Shown here: positions 1 through 7,034 of the stretch, piece after piece | Position numbering within the stretch: the stretch's first letter is position 1 | Layout of the letters: each line of letters begins with the position of its first letter | From: Peptococcaceae bacterium | GTDB lineage: Bacteria > Bacillota > Peptococcia > Peptococcales > Peptococcaceae | Length of the DNA: 19,622 bases | Assembly: GCA_900756555.1 (NCBI GenBank) | Contig: CAAEKP010000109.1 | Span: forward strand, 1-19,622 | Reading direction: 5' to 3' | The notes under the pieces: model-generated | Told to the model about the DNA's origin: nothing | Seen by the model: the letters and a program-made list of their open reading frames with translations, nothing else | Database searches by the model: none | Made by a program: the position numbers and the translations under genes

Positions 1-108
1 GAAGCAAATCACCCATCGCTGGAAACAGTTGCTGCGTTATGTGGTTACATCGGTGTGGATTTTGTGGAAATGTTGCATCAGGCAATAAATGAACAGAAAA
101 TGAAGTAA
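1..108 (+). CDS. C-terminal end of an XRE-like helix-turn-helix protein (partial)
   Basis: The frame is open from the first base and ends in TAA at 106-108, giving 35 residues of a protein that starts outside the window. The fragment contains NHPSLETVAALCGYIGVDF, which resembles the last helices of Cro/C1-type HTH domains (the pattern 'P-S-L-x-T-L..I-A..L-G-V-x'). A regulator is therefore likely, but only the tail is visible. Base composition is like the chromosomal genes and unlike the AT-rich kinase gene that follows. A GC-rich hairpin follows the stop, so I do not treat this gene as the HipB partner of the downstream kinase. Confidence 0.5.
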   Translation, partial: EANHPSLETVAALCGYIGVDFVEMLHQAINEQKMK

Positions 109-114
109 AGCAAA

Positions 115-165
115 GCCCTGCTGTTGTGAGTGAAATCATAGCAGCAGGGCGTTTAGGTGTTTTTG
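115..165 (+). terminator. Probable terminator after the HTH fragment
   Basis: Perfect 9-bp arms, GCCCTGCTG at 115-123 and CAGCAGGGC at 142-150, enclose an 18-base loop. A broken T-rich stretch (gtttaggtgttttt) follows. The stem is strong but the T-run is interrupted, so termination may be incomplete. Confidence 0.55.
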
Positions 166-276
166 GCATTAACTTTTTAATATTTAAACTATATAAACAA
201 TTTTAATAAAAAAACAACAATATACTAAACAAAAATATGTTACAATAAAAAAAACATCTGAAGGAAGGTGTTTACT

Positions 277-1071
277 ATAGAGATTTTGCGTCACATTTCT
301 GCAATACAGAATAATGTAGGTGATTTTTCGACAGAACCTAAAATAGCTTATGATGACGAACAAGTTCGCTTGGTTATTAAAGTTCACAATTGTATACAAG
401 GGAACTTAGTGCTTTTTAACGAATATTTTTGTTATCGTTTAGCTAAACTAGTAGAAATAAATATGCCACGGTCTGGAATTTGTGTCATTGATGAGAAAAC
501 GACTATTTTTAACAAGGATATAACAGATGAGAATTATGGAAAAGGATTTTTCTCGACATATATTGATAAAAATGCTCCGTTAATGGAAAGTATTATTCCT
601 ATGATGAAAAACAAAGAAGAATTTTTTAAAATTCTTTTATTTGATCATATTATATATAATAAAGACAGGAATCCAGGAAATTTATTTGTACGTTATTATA
701 AAAATAATATTTCTCTTTATGTAATAGATCATTCTCATGTATTCGTCAATCAAGCAATTTGGGAACAAAATTGCTTGAGGAGAGGGATTGAGGAACGAGA
801 TTACTTTAATCAAGAAATAATGGAGAGTAATTCGTATTTATATAATATGTTTTTCTCTTACATGAATTTTCAAAAAGATGCTATGGGAGATATAATAGCG
901 TTGTTTCGAGAAAATATTACTTTAGAGGCTATGCAAGATATAATAAATGATATTCCTGTGGAGTGGTTACCAAGTGAAGACGATGTTAATATGTTAGTAG
1001 AATACATTTTATATAGATTATCTCACTTAGAGGATATTTGCATAACAATAGAGAAATACTTGAATGCATAA
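277..1071 (+). CDS. HipA-like (HipA_2 type) serine/threonine kinase-fold protein
   Basis: A 264-residue protein with the layout of the small HipA-like kinases that lack a HipB partner. Visible elements, counted from the AUA start: MEILRHI-like N terminus; a degenerate glycine loop near 15-20; beta-strand lysine K35 in RLVIKV; E49; catalytic loop D123..D130-R-N-P-G-N135-L at 123-136; and the metal-binding-like VIDHSHVF at 149-156 (D151). The substrate is unknown; HipA itself phosphorylates glutamyl-tRNA synthetase. Start choice: the SD AAGGAAGGTG (261-270) lies six bases before ATA at 277, exactly where relatives have their Met. The only upstream in-frame alternative, GTG at 268, lies inside that SD. 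The DUF3037-type gene follows after 23 bp. The gene is very AT-rich (bases 601-660 contain only 8 G/C), indicating horizontal acquisition. A toxin or defence role is inference only. Confidence 0.72.
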   Translation: MEILRHISAIQNNVGDFSTEPKIAYDDEQVRLVIKVHNCIQGNLVLFNEYFCYRLAKLVEINMPRSGICVIDEKTTIFNKDITDENYGKGFFSTYIDKNAPLMESIIPMMKNKEEFFKILLFDHIIYNKDRNPGNLFVRYYKNNISLYVIDHSHVFVNQAIWEQNCLRRGIEERDYFNQEIMESNSYLYNMFFSYMNFQKDAMGDIIALFRENITLEAMQDIINDIPVEWLPSEDDVNMLVEYILYRLSHLEDICITIEKYLNA

Positions 1072-1094
1072 ACTTAAAGAAGGAGGGATGCGAA

Positions 1095-1850
1095 ATGTAT
1101 AAAGTTGAATATACAGCCTTAAAATATTATAACTCAATAGTTTCGGAAGAATGTTTATATGTTGGCATGTTATTTAACAATTTAACAACAGGTAAGAGGG
1201 ATTTTCGCGTTATGACCAACTTCAATAGGTTTCAAGCATTTGATGATGAAGCGGATGTAAATTTTATGCGGGCATATCTAAGAGGTATAAAAGAAACTGT
1301 AGAGAATAGTTTGTTTAATAATCAGACTGCTTTTGATACAAAAGAATTTATTAGATATTTTGTAAACGAATTTAAATTTACGGAAGTCAGAAATATTGAA
1401 GTTGAAGAAGATGAGAACTATATTGAAAATTTAGCTAATATATACATGAGATTCGATATTCCAAAGGGAAATAGATTGAATATTGATGAACAGAAAAAAT
1501 ATATTAGACGAATATTGGCCTCAGAGAATCTTTCTTTCACTAGTCCAAAAATAATTGGTAATTATGAAGAAAATATAAAATTTGACTATATTATTGATAA
1601 TAAGATAGCTATTAAGCTATTTCAGTTTAAGGACAAAAAAGAAACAAAACGGCTTATAAATACAGCTAAAACCTGGTCATTTACAGCAGAGGAAATGAAA
1701 GAAAAATTAGATATAATATTTATGTATGATACCGTTGATATGGAAGACGAAAACTTTGATATTATTTCTAAAATATTGAAAAAAAATGCAGTGTTTTATC
1801 CAATAGATAAAGGTGTAGAACATATTTTAAATGAATTCAATATCAGATAG
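1095..1850 (+). CDS. DUF3037-type protein with C-terminal extension, partner of the HipA-like kinase
   Basis: A 251-residue protein. Start at ATG 1095 is set by SD AAGGAGGGA (1079-1087) seven bases upstream; the longer frame from 1038 would overlap the kinase gene and has no SD. The N-terminal part (about 1-120) resembles DUF3037: EYTALKYYNS followed by the YVGMLF strand at 22-27, a pattern commonly encoded next to HipA-like kinases. The C-terminal half (about 130-245) is additional and contains FDYIIDNKIAIKLFQF at 163-178 followed by a charged helix region. I do not recognise that domain with confidence; the strand-Asp-strand-Lys pattern could be a degenerate nuclease-like fold, but key acidic residues are not clear. 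No signal peptide or membrane segment. Cotranscription with the kinase is likely. Function unknown. Confidence 0.6.
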   Translation: MYKVEYTALKYYNSIVSEECLYVGMLFNNLTTGKRDFRVMTNFNRFQAFDDEADVNFMRAYLRGIKETVENSLFNNQTAFDTKEFIRYFVNEFKFTEVRNIEVEEDENYIENLANIYMRFDIPKGNRLNIDEQKKYIRRILASENLSFTSPKIIGNYEENIKFDYIIDNKIAIKLFQFKDKKETKRLINTAKTWSFTAEEMKEKLDIIFMYDTVDMEDENFDIISKILKKNAVFYPIDKGVEHILNEFNIR

Positions 1851-1911
1851 TGTTAGTGTATATAAAATAATTTGTACTGGTGAGAATATTTTAAGTAGTA
1901 CTATTTATGTT

Positions 1912-1966
1912 AAAGAGAGCCCCGACAATCATATTTTATTATATAGTTGTTGAGGCTCTCTTTTTG
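1912..1966 (+). terminator. Strong terminator ending the kinase/DUF3037 cassette
   Basis: Arms AAAGAGAGCC (1912-1921) and GGCTCTCTTT (1954-1963) pair perfectly. They extend inward by CGACAA/TTGTTG with one mismatch and one G-U, and run into a T-run at 1961-1965. It marks the 3' end of the acquired cassette. Confidence 0.8.
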
Positions 1967-2015
1967 TCTAATTAGTATATACTATTTAGATAAGAAATTA
2001 TCAGCCTTTCCTCAT

Positions 2016-3284
2016 TTATAGCGCCTTTGAGCCCTCCAAACTTCTATCATCCATGCACGTAGTCAGACACTGTTTTCCGCAGGCGCCGGCTTTCTGAAAG
2101 CAGTGATCCAGGTTAAAGGCTACGCGGGGCAGGTAACCGCAGTCTTCTAAGATGGTGAACAGTGGGAAGAAGATGGCCATGGGCGGCAGCATGACGGCTA
2201 CTACCCAGCTGACAATCTGGTATACGCCGTCCAGTAGGCAGCTTTGCAGCCAAGCGGGAGCGTGCAGTGTGCTCAGAAGTTGTGCCAAAGCTGTGCCGCC
2301 CCAGGCGAACAGGCTGCTGAGCCATTGGGAAGGGTAGTTGGCACCGCAGATGGTGAGCCAGAAAATGACACCCAGCAACAGAAGCATAACAGGGATTCCG
2401 GTCCATTTGCCCAGGAGCAGTTGATCGAACCGACGGTCGGTCTGTAAATGATTTTTATGATAGACGATGCATTGTTCTTTGATTTGCTGTGCCTGTTCAA
2501 TCAGTTTGGTTTGTTCGGGCAAGTCGGTACTGAAACGCTGGGATGGCTGTTCCATAGCTTGTATGGTGGCTTGCAGCAGTTCGGTGAAGCCTTGCTGTTT
2601 GCTGGCGGTGATGCCAACAGCGGGTAACCCAGTTAGCTGCTGTAGTTTGGCGAAGTCGATGTCTATTTTTTTGCGGGGCGCTTCGTCCATACAATTGATG
2701 GCTAATATCACGGGTGCGAAGATGGCTTTGAGCTGTAAGGCCAGCAGCAGGTTGCGCTCAAAACAGGTGAGATCGCAGACCACGATGATAGCGTCGATGG
2801 GTTGCTGCATGATATAATCATAACTGATCTGCTCATCACGGGACACGGGGGACAGGGAGTAACAGCCGGGTAAATCCACAATAGTGAAGTCCTGATTGGC
2901 AAAATGATGGGTGCCGTGAGCCAGTTCTACTGTTTTGCCGGACCAGTTGCCAGTGTGCTGATGTAGGCCGGTGAGAGCGTTGAATAAGGTGCTCTTGCCC
3001 ACGTTGGGGTTGCCTGCAAGTATGATTGTCTTTTGCTGCTGCTCTGTTTGCTGTGCAGGCAGGATGGTAATGGCGCGGGCATCTTCCTGCCGCAGGGCAA
3101 TGACGGTACCGTGAATCAGGTAGGTGGAGCTGCTGCCGGATATATTTTTTTGCAGACATTGAATGGTGACTCCGGGCACAAAGCCCAAATCCTGCAGGCG
3201 CTTGCGGTTTTCCTGCTCGGTTTTGATGTTGTTGATTGTGGCTGTTTGGCCGGGAAGTAACTGGGCGAGGTGTTCATTTGACAT
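2016..3284 (-). pseudogene. feoB: FeoA-FeoB fusion ferrous iron transporter, 3'-truncated
   Basis: Encodes 422 residues of a FeoA-FeoB fusion, the inner-membrane Fe(II) uptake permease with a cytosolic G domain. FeoA SH3-like domain at about 1-76; G1 GNPNVGKST 91-99; G3 DLPG 137-140; G4 NCMD 197-200; G5 near ITASKQQG 225-232; then helical linker and membrane segments from about 296, including the gate region MLPPMAIFFPLFTILEDCGYLPR. FeoB similarity stops after ACGKQCLTTCM (residue 411, about 2052), where relatives continue into the second gate and a further 200 or more residues. Here eleven unrelated residues lead to a stop. Start at 3284 fits SD AAAGGAG about nine bases upstream; the longer open frame to 3416 is leader. 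Probably non-functional as a transporter, although G domain and FeoA may still be made. The break faces the AT-rich cassette. Confidence 0.85.
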
Positions 3285-3380
3285 GGCAGACAGCTCCTTT
3301 TCACTAGCGGAATGATTCTGTTCTAGTCTATTCCGGTTTGATGACGATGGTGCAGCGTTTTTTACGGGAATACATATTGG

Positions 3381-3409
3381 ATTTGCTGTAAAAAGAATTT
3401 GCTGTAAAA
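3381..3409. repeat. Two 13-bp direct repeats in the feoAB/thrS divergent region
   Basis: ATTTGCTGTAAAA occurs at 3381-3393 and again at 3397-3409, a 16-base period. It lies upstream of the FeoAB gene and 14 bases before the thrS -35 box. It could be a regulator site or part of a feoAB promoter (read on the minus strand it gives TTTTACAGCAAAT twice). It does not resemble a Fur box. Confidence 0.5.
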
Positions 3410-3422
3410 TCTGCAAAAGCCC

Positions 3423-3450
3423 TTGACATCGCAGAAATAAGCTCTATAAT
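3423..3450 (+). promoter_or_regulatory. Sigma-A promoter of thrS
   Basis: Perfect TTGACA (3423-3428) and perfect TATAAT (3445-3450) with a 16-base spacer. Transcription would begin near 3457, just at the start of the T-box leader. Confidence 0.85.
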
Positions 3451-3456
3451 TTATAT

Positions 3457-3690
3457 AGATAAAGATTAAGGCATAGAAGAGAACATGCTGTATGTTATTA
3501 GTGACAGAGAGAAGCATCTTGGCTGGAAGTGCTTTACGGCGTATCATGCAGATACCATCTCGGAGCTTCCGCTGTGAACAGCGGACGGGTGATTCCGTTA
3601 TAAAATCAATGAGTGAGCTGCAAGGCTAACTTGGGTGGAACCACGGATATACTTAGCATTCGTCCCAATGGGACGGGTGCTTTTTTATTT
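3457..3690 (+). promoter_or_regulatory. Threonine T-box riboswitch with terminator, controlling thrS
   Basis: The leader has the T-box order: AGAGA-type Stem I base near 3506, a Stem I region to about 3570, the T-box core GGGTGGAACCACGG at 3633-3646, and a terminator. ACC at 3554-3556 is the likely threonine specifier codon. TGGA at 3636-3639 would pair with a tRNA ending UCCA, fitting a tRNA-Thr with U as discriminator base. Terminator arms are 3656-3666 and 3670-3680 (11 bp with two G-U pairs, 3-base loop), with T-run 3681-3686. Uncharged tRNA-Thr would stabilise the antiterminator and allow thrS transcription. The class is certain; the exact specifier is inferred. Confidence 0.9.
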
Positions 3691-3709
3691 AAAAAGGAGA
3701 GAAAAAATT

Positions 3710-5617
3710 ATGATTCACATCACATTACCAGACGGTTCTGTTAGAACTTTTGAGCAGGATACCGTAACTCCAATGGAAGTTGCGAAAAATATCAGCAATG
3801 GTTTAGCAAAAAAAGCCATCGTAGCCAAAGTAAACGATGAAATGTGCGGCTTAAACCAGCCAATCACCGCGGATGCTGCTGTCAGCATTTATACGTTTGA
3901 CGATCAGGAAGGCCGTGACACGTTCCGTCACAGTACCTCTCACATTCTGGCCCAGGCGGTACAGAAATTGTTCCCAGGTACTCAGCTGGGTATCGGGCCT
4001 GCCATCAAAGATGGTTTCTATTATGACTTTGATTCTGAACACAAATTCACACCTGCTGATCTGGAACTGATTGAAGCAGAAATGCTGAAAATTGTACAGG
4101 CCAATGAACCATATGAAAGAAAAGAACTGTCCAGAGCAGAGGCAATTGCGATGTTCACCGAAAAAGGCGAACCTTATAAAGTAGAATTAATCAACGATCT
4201 ACCAGAAGATGCTGTTATCAGCATATATACCCAGGGTGAATTCACCGACTTATGCGCTGGCCCTCATATTCCAAGCACAGGTCTGGTAAAAGCACCAAAA
4301 CTGCTGAACTTAGCTGGTGCTTACTGGAGAGGCAGCGAAAAAAATAAAATGTTACAGCGTATCTATGGTACTTCCTTCCCTAAAAAAGCGGATCTGGATG
4401 AACATCTGTTCAAACTGGAAGAAGCAAAACGCCGTGACCACCGTAAATTAGGTCAGGAATTACAGCTGTTCACCTTTGTGGAAGAAGCGCCTGGTTTCCC
4501 ACTGTTCTATCCAAAAGGTATGGTACTGCGTAACAATCTGGAAAACTTCTGGCGTGAACTTCATGCCAAAGCTGGCTATGATGAAATTCGCACACCATTA
4601 ATCATGAACCGCAGTCTGTGGGAACGTTCCGGTCACTGGGCTCATTATCAGGAAAATATGTACTTCACCGAAATTGATGAAGAACCATACGCAATCAAAC
4701 CAATGAACTGCCCTGGCGGTATCTTACTGTACAACAGTCAGATGCACAGCTATCGTGATTTGCCACTGCGCTGGAGCGAATTAGGCTTAGTACACCGGCA
4801 TGAATTATCCGGTGCGTTACACGGCTTAATGCGTGTGCGTGCATTTACACAGGACGATGCTCACATCTTCATGCTGCCGGAACAGATTAACGAAGAAGTA
4901 AAAGGCGTAATCCGCCTGATTGACAGCGTGTACAAAACATTTGGTTTCCAGTATCATGTGGAACTGTCCACCCGTCCAGAAGATTCCATGGGTTCTGATG
5001 AACTGTGGGAAAAAGCAACTGATGCGCTGCGTGACGCTCTGACTGATTTAGGTATGGATTACATTGTAAATGAAGGCGACGGCGCTTTCTATGGCCCAAA
5101 AATTGACTTCCATTTACAGGACTGCTTAGACCGTACCTGGCAGTGCGGTACCATTCAGTTGGACTTCCAGATGCCAGAAAAATTTGATATGAGCTACATT
5201 GGCGAGGACAACGAAAAACATCGCCCGGTAATGGTTCACAGAACGGTATTCGGCAGTATTGAACGTTTCATCGGTATCTTAACCGAACACTTTGCTGGTG
5301 CATATCCAACCTGGTTATCCCCAGTACAGGCTGTTGTTCTGCCAATCACGGATAAATTTGCCGGTTATGCAAATGAAGTAGCAGCAAAACTGGAAGCTGC
5401 TGGTGTGAGAGTAGAAGTGGACGAACGCAATGAAAAAATTGGTTACAAAATCAGAGAAGCTCAGATGCAGAAAATTCCTTACATGCTGGTTGTTGGGGAA
5501 AAAGAAGCAACCACACAGACCGTTGGCCTGCGCAAACGCGGCGAAGGCGACCTGGGTGCAGTAGCAGTGGATCAGTTTGTAGCTGACATTGCAGCAGAAA
5601 TCAAAGAACGTAAATAA
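3710..5617 (+). CDS. thrS: Threonyl-tRNA synthetase
   Basis: Cytosolic class II enzyme that charges tRNA-Thr, 635 residues, the usual length. Domains: TGS 1-62; editing/SAD domain with HSTSH at 74-78 and DLCAGPH at 180-186 (Cys182, His186), the hydrolytic site for mischarged Ser-tRNA-Thr; class II catalytic core about 245-530 with motif 2 around RHELSG; C-terminal anticodon-binding domain about 540-635. Zinc ligands are visible as Cys334 (MNCPG), His385 (DDAHIF) and His510 (VHRTVFG), almost the E. coli numbering. Start ATG 3710 has SD AAAAAGGAGA about ten bases upstream; the in-frame codons back to 3635 lie inside the T-box leader and are not coding. Transcribed alone from its T-box promoter. 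No ordinary terminator is visible after it; the 5629-5706 structured repeat follows at once. Confidence 0.98.
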   Translation: MIHITLPDGSVRTFEQDTVTPMEVAKNISNGLAKKAIVAKVNDEMCGLNQPITADAAVSIYTFDDQEGRDTFRHSTSHILAQAVQKLFPGTQLGIGPAIKDGFYYDFDSEHKFTPADLELIEAEMLKIVQANEPYERKELSRAEAIAMFTEKGEPYKVELINDLPEDAVISIYTQGEFTDLCAGPHIPSTGLVKAPKLLNLAGAYWRGSEKNKMLQRIYGTSFPKKADLDEHLFKLEEAKRRDHRKLGQELQLFTFVEEAPGFPLFYPKGMVLRNNLENFWRELHAKAGYDEIRTPLIMNRSLWERSGHWAHYQENMYFTEIDEEPYAIKPMNCPGGILLYNSQMHSYRDLPLRWSELGLVHRHELSGALHGLMRVRAFTQDDAHIFMLPEQINEEVKGVIRLIDSVYKTFGFQYHVELSTRPEDSMGSDELWEKATDALRDALTDLGMDYIVNEGDGAFYGPKIDFHLQDCLDRTWQCGTIQLDFQMPEKFDMSYIGEDNEKHRPVMVHRTVFGSIERFIGILTEHFAGAYPTWLSPVQAVVLPITDKFAGYANEVAAKLEAAGVRVEVDERNEKIGYKIREAQMQKIPYMLVVGEKEATTQTVGLRKRGEGDLGAVAVDQFVADIAAEIKERK

Positions 5618-5628
5618 CTATTTATGAT

Positions 5629-5706
5629 GTCATTTCGACCGAACTAGCGCGCTTAAAGCACGATTTTCTGTGCAAATGCGCTGGAGCAGCGAAATGGAGA
5701 AATCTT
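5629..5706 (-). repeat. Dispersed structured intergenic repeat, copy A
   Basis: Begins 11 bases after the thrS stop. Its reverse complement shares GATTTCTCC, a 25-base block (GCGCATTTGCACAGAAAATC and onward, one mismatch) and CGAAATGAC with copy B at 11183-11273. Within it TCATTTCG/CGAAATGG, AGCGC/GCGCT and GCAC/GTGC can pair as a nested hairpin, so it could act as a 3' end structure for thrS mRNA. No T-run follows. It resembles the palindromic intergenic repeats with a GTCATTTCG edge seen in many bacterial genomes. Confidence 0.7.
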
Positions 5707-6031
5707 ATCACGTTGCAGGGAAGTCTATGTTCCGGTGATGTCAGGAATTTAAGCATATTAGCGTAGCCGGTTGCTTTTGCCATATATTCCGAATTGGGAT
5801 GGATTATCGCGCAGAATGTCTATAGCGAGGTGGACGAAGTCCAAACCGAGATAGACATACCAGCGATTGTCCAGAGCCACTGAGGAATCGGCAAAATGCA
5901 ACAGGTAATGCAACAGGTAATGCAACAGGTATAGCAGATATTGGCGCGTTGCGCCAACGGTATGTCGTACCCTACGATTTGTATAGAATCCTGTGTTATC
6001 GAGAAAATCAGAAAAAATTTCTAAAAAACAG
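5707..6031. other. Gene-free stretch with hairpin, tandem repeat and palindrome
   Basis: No credible ORF with an SD is present on either strand. It holds three separate structures. First, a hairpin with perfect 8-bp outer arms ATGTCTAT (5816-5823) and ATAGACAT (5851-5858) and an inner stem TGGAC/GTCCA (5831-5835, 5839-5843) with a GAA loop. Second, a 12-bp unit repeated three times at 5895-5930. Third, the palindrome TTGGCGC-GTT-GCGCCAA at 5941-5957. It could be decayed mobile DNA or a small RNA locus; neither is shown. Confidence 0.5.
5895..5930. repeat. Three perfect tandem copies of a 12-bp unit
   Basis: The unit AATGCAACAGGT occurs at 5895-5906, 5907-5918 and 5919-5930 without mismatch. 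The length is a multiple of three, but there is no open frame with translation signals, so it is read as a non-coding short tandem repeat likely to vary in copy number. Confidence 0.85.
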
Positions 6032-6060
6032 TTGACAAGTGATTGGAATTATAGTATTCT
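6032..6060 (+). promoter_or_regulatory. Sigma-A promoter of the infC-rpmI-rplT operon
   Basis: Perfect TTGACA (6032-6037), 17-base spacer, TATTCT (6055-6060). Transcription would start near 6067, giving a leader of roughly 180 bases before infC. Confidence 0.82.
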
Positions 6061-6066
6061 ATCAGA

Positions 6067-6221
6067 GTTGATTGAAACCGAATAGCTTATTTCAAGAAGA
6101 AACCATCCGTTTCTCACCTTCCAGCCGGTTGCTGAGTTGGTTACCAAGCATTTTATTCTGAACACTGTCAGTATGTTTATGATATGATTTCAGGCGGATG
6201 GATTTTCCATCCGCTTTTTTT
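6067..6221 (+). promoter_or_regulatory. Leader with attenuator upstream of infC (L20-leader type)
   Basis: The leader ends in a clear terminator: GCGGATGGA (6194-6202), TTT loop, TCCATCCGC (6206-6214), T-run 6215-6221. An upstream CCATCCG near 6103-6109 repeats part of the terminator's right arm, so it could pair with the left arm and give an antiterminator. In Bacillus, L20 binds the equivalent infC leader and causes premature termination, which fits this position. Assignment to the L20 leader family is by position and architecture; the L20-binding fold was not modelled. Confidence 0.65.
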
Positions 6222-6249
6222 ATTGTTTAACTCCAAGGAGGGAATGGCG

Positions 6250-6762
6250 ATTAGTAAAGAACTGAGAATTAATGAAGAAATTCGCTGCAAAGAAGTCCGC
6301 TTGATTGATGATGCTGGTGAACAGCGCGGCGTTATGGCTCCAAGAGATGCCATGAAGATTGCCGCTGAAAAAAATCTGGATTTGGTAGAAGTTGCACCAA
6401 ATGCTAATCCACCAGTATGTCGCATTATGGACTATGGTAAATATAAATACGAACAGAGCAAGAAAGAAAAAGAAGCTAAGAAAAACCAGAAAGTTATCAC
6501 TGTTAAAGAAGTAAAATTAAGACCAAACATTGAAGATCATGACTTCTTGACCAAAGCAAAAAATGCTGCTAAATTCTTAGGCGGTGGCGACAAAGTAAAA
6601 GTGACCATCATGTTCCGCGGGAGAGAAATCACCCATCCGGAACTGGGGCAGGAGCTGTGTCAGCGATTTGCGGCTGAATTGAGCAGTGTGGCAAAGGTTG
6701 AAAAACCTGCTAAGGTTGAAGGTAGAAATATGATTATGATCCTGGCTCCGGCCAAAGACTAA
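6250..6762 (+). CDS. infC: Translation initiation factor IF-3 (AUU start)
   Basis: IF-3 binds the 30S subunit, checks start codon and initiator tRNA, and prevents premature 50S joining. The 170-residue protein has the N domain (INEEIRCKEVRLID, then DLVEVAPNANPPVCRIMDYGKYKYEQ), a lysine-rich linker and the C domain (VKEVKLRPNIEDHDF to the end). Start choice: SD AAGGAGG at 6235-6241 is only two bases from ATG 6244, but eight bases from ATT 6250. AUU is the known rare start of infC in E. coli and Bacillus, used in E. coli for autoregulation by IF-3's own proofreading. If ATG 6244 is used the protein is two residues longer. First gene of the infC-rpmI-rplT operon; 41 bp to rpmI. Confidence 0.93.
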   Translation: MSKELRINEEIRCKEVRLIDDAGEQRGVMAPRDAMKIAAEKNLDLVEVAPNANPPVCRIMDYGKYKYEQSKKEKEAKKNQKVITVKEVKLRPNIEDHDFLTKAKNAAKFLGGGDKVKVTIMFRGREITHPELGQELCQRFAAELSSVAKVEKPAKVEGRNMIMILAPAKD

Positions 6763-6803
6763 TGAAAAAATGATGAATCAGCAAGTGAGAGGAGGAAATT
6801 ATT

Positions 6804-7001
6804 ATGCCAAAAATGAAAACTCATAGAGGTGCTGCAAAAAGATTCGGTAAAACAGGTTCCGGTAAAATCAAAAGAAACCATGCTTTTACAAGTCATATTT
6901 TAGAAAAGAAATCTCCTAAGAGAAAACGTAATCTGCGTAAATCCGCTATTATGTTCGAAGGCGATGCTAAAAGAGTTACAAAATTAATTCCTTACAAATA
7001 A
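6804..7001 (+). CDS. rpmI: 50S ribosomal protein L35
   Basis: 65 residues, very basic, starting MPKMKTHRGAAKRF and ending KLIPYK, the family signature and length. It is a component of the large ribosomal subunit. The SD AGAGGAGG stands in front of the ATG. It lies between infC and rplT in the conserved order and is expected to share L20-dependent control of the operon. Confidence 0.98.
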   Translation: MPKMKTHRGAAKRFGKTGSGKIKRNHAFTSHILEKKSPKRKRNLRKSAIMFEGDAKRVTKLIPYK

Positions 7002-7034
7002 TAGGTAAGTGTATAGAAGGAGGTTGGACAACCC

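Noticed and set aside
1..165. HTH fragment as a HipB-type antitoxin for the kinase
   Set aside because: It is separated from the kinase by a terminator-like hairpin and about 170 bases and has host-like composition; only its tail is visible.
3285..3416. N-terminal extension of FeoAB
   Set aside because: Low similarity to FeoA; ATG 3284 has an SD and starts the FeoA domain properly.
3635..3709. N-terminal extension of thrS
   Set aside because: In-frame codons lie inside the T-box terminator; ATG 3710 has the SD and the family N terminus.
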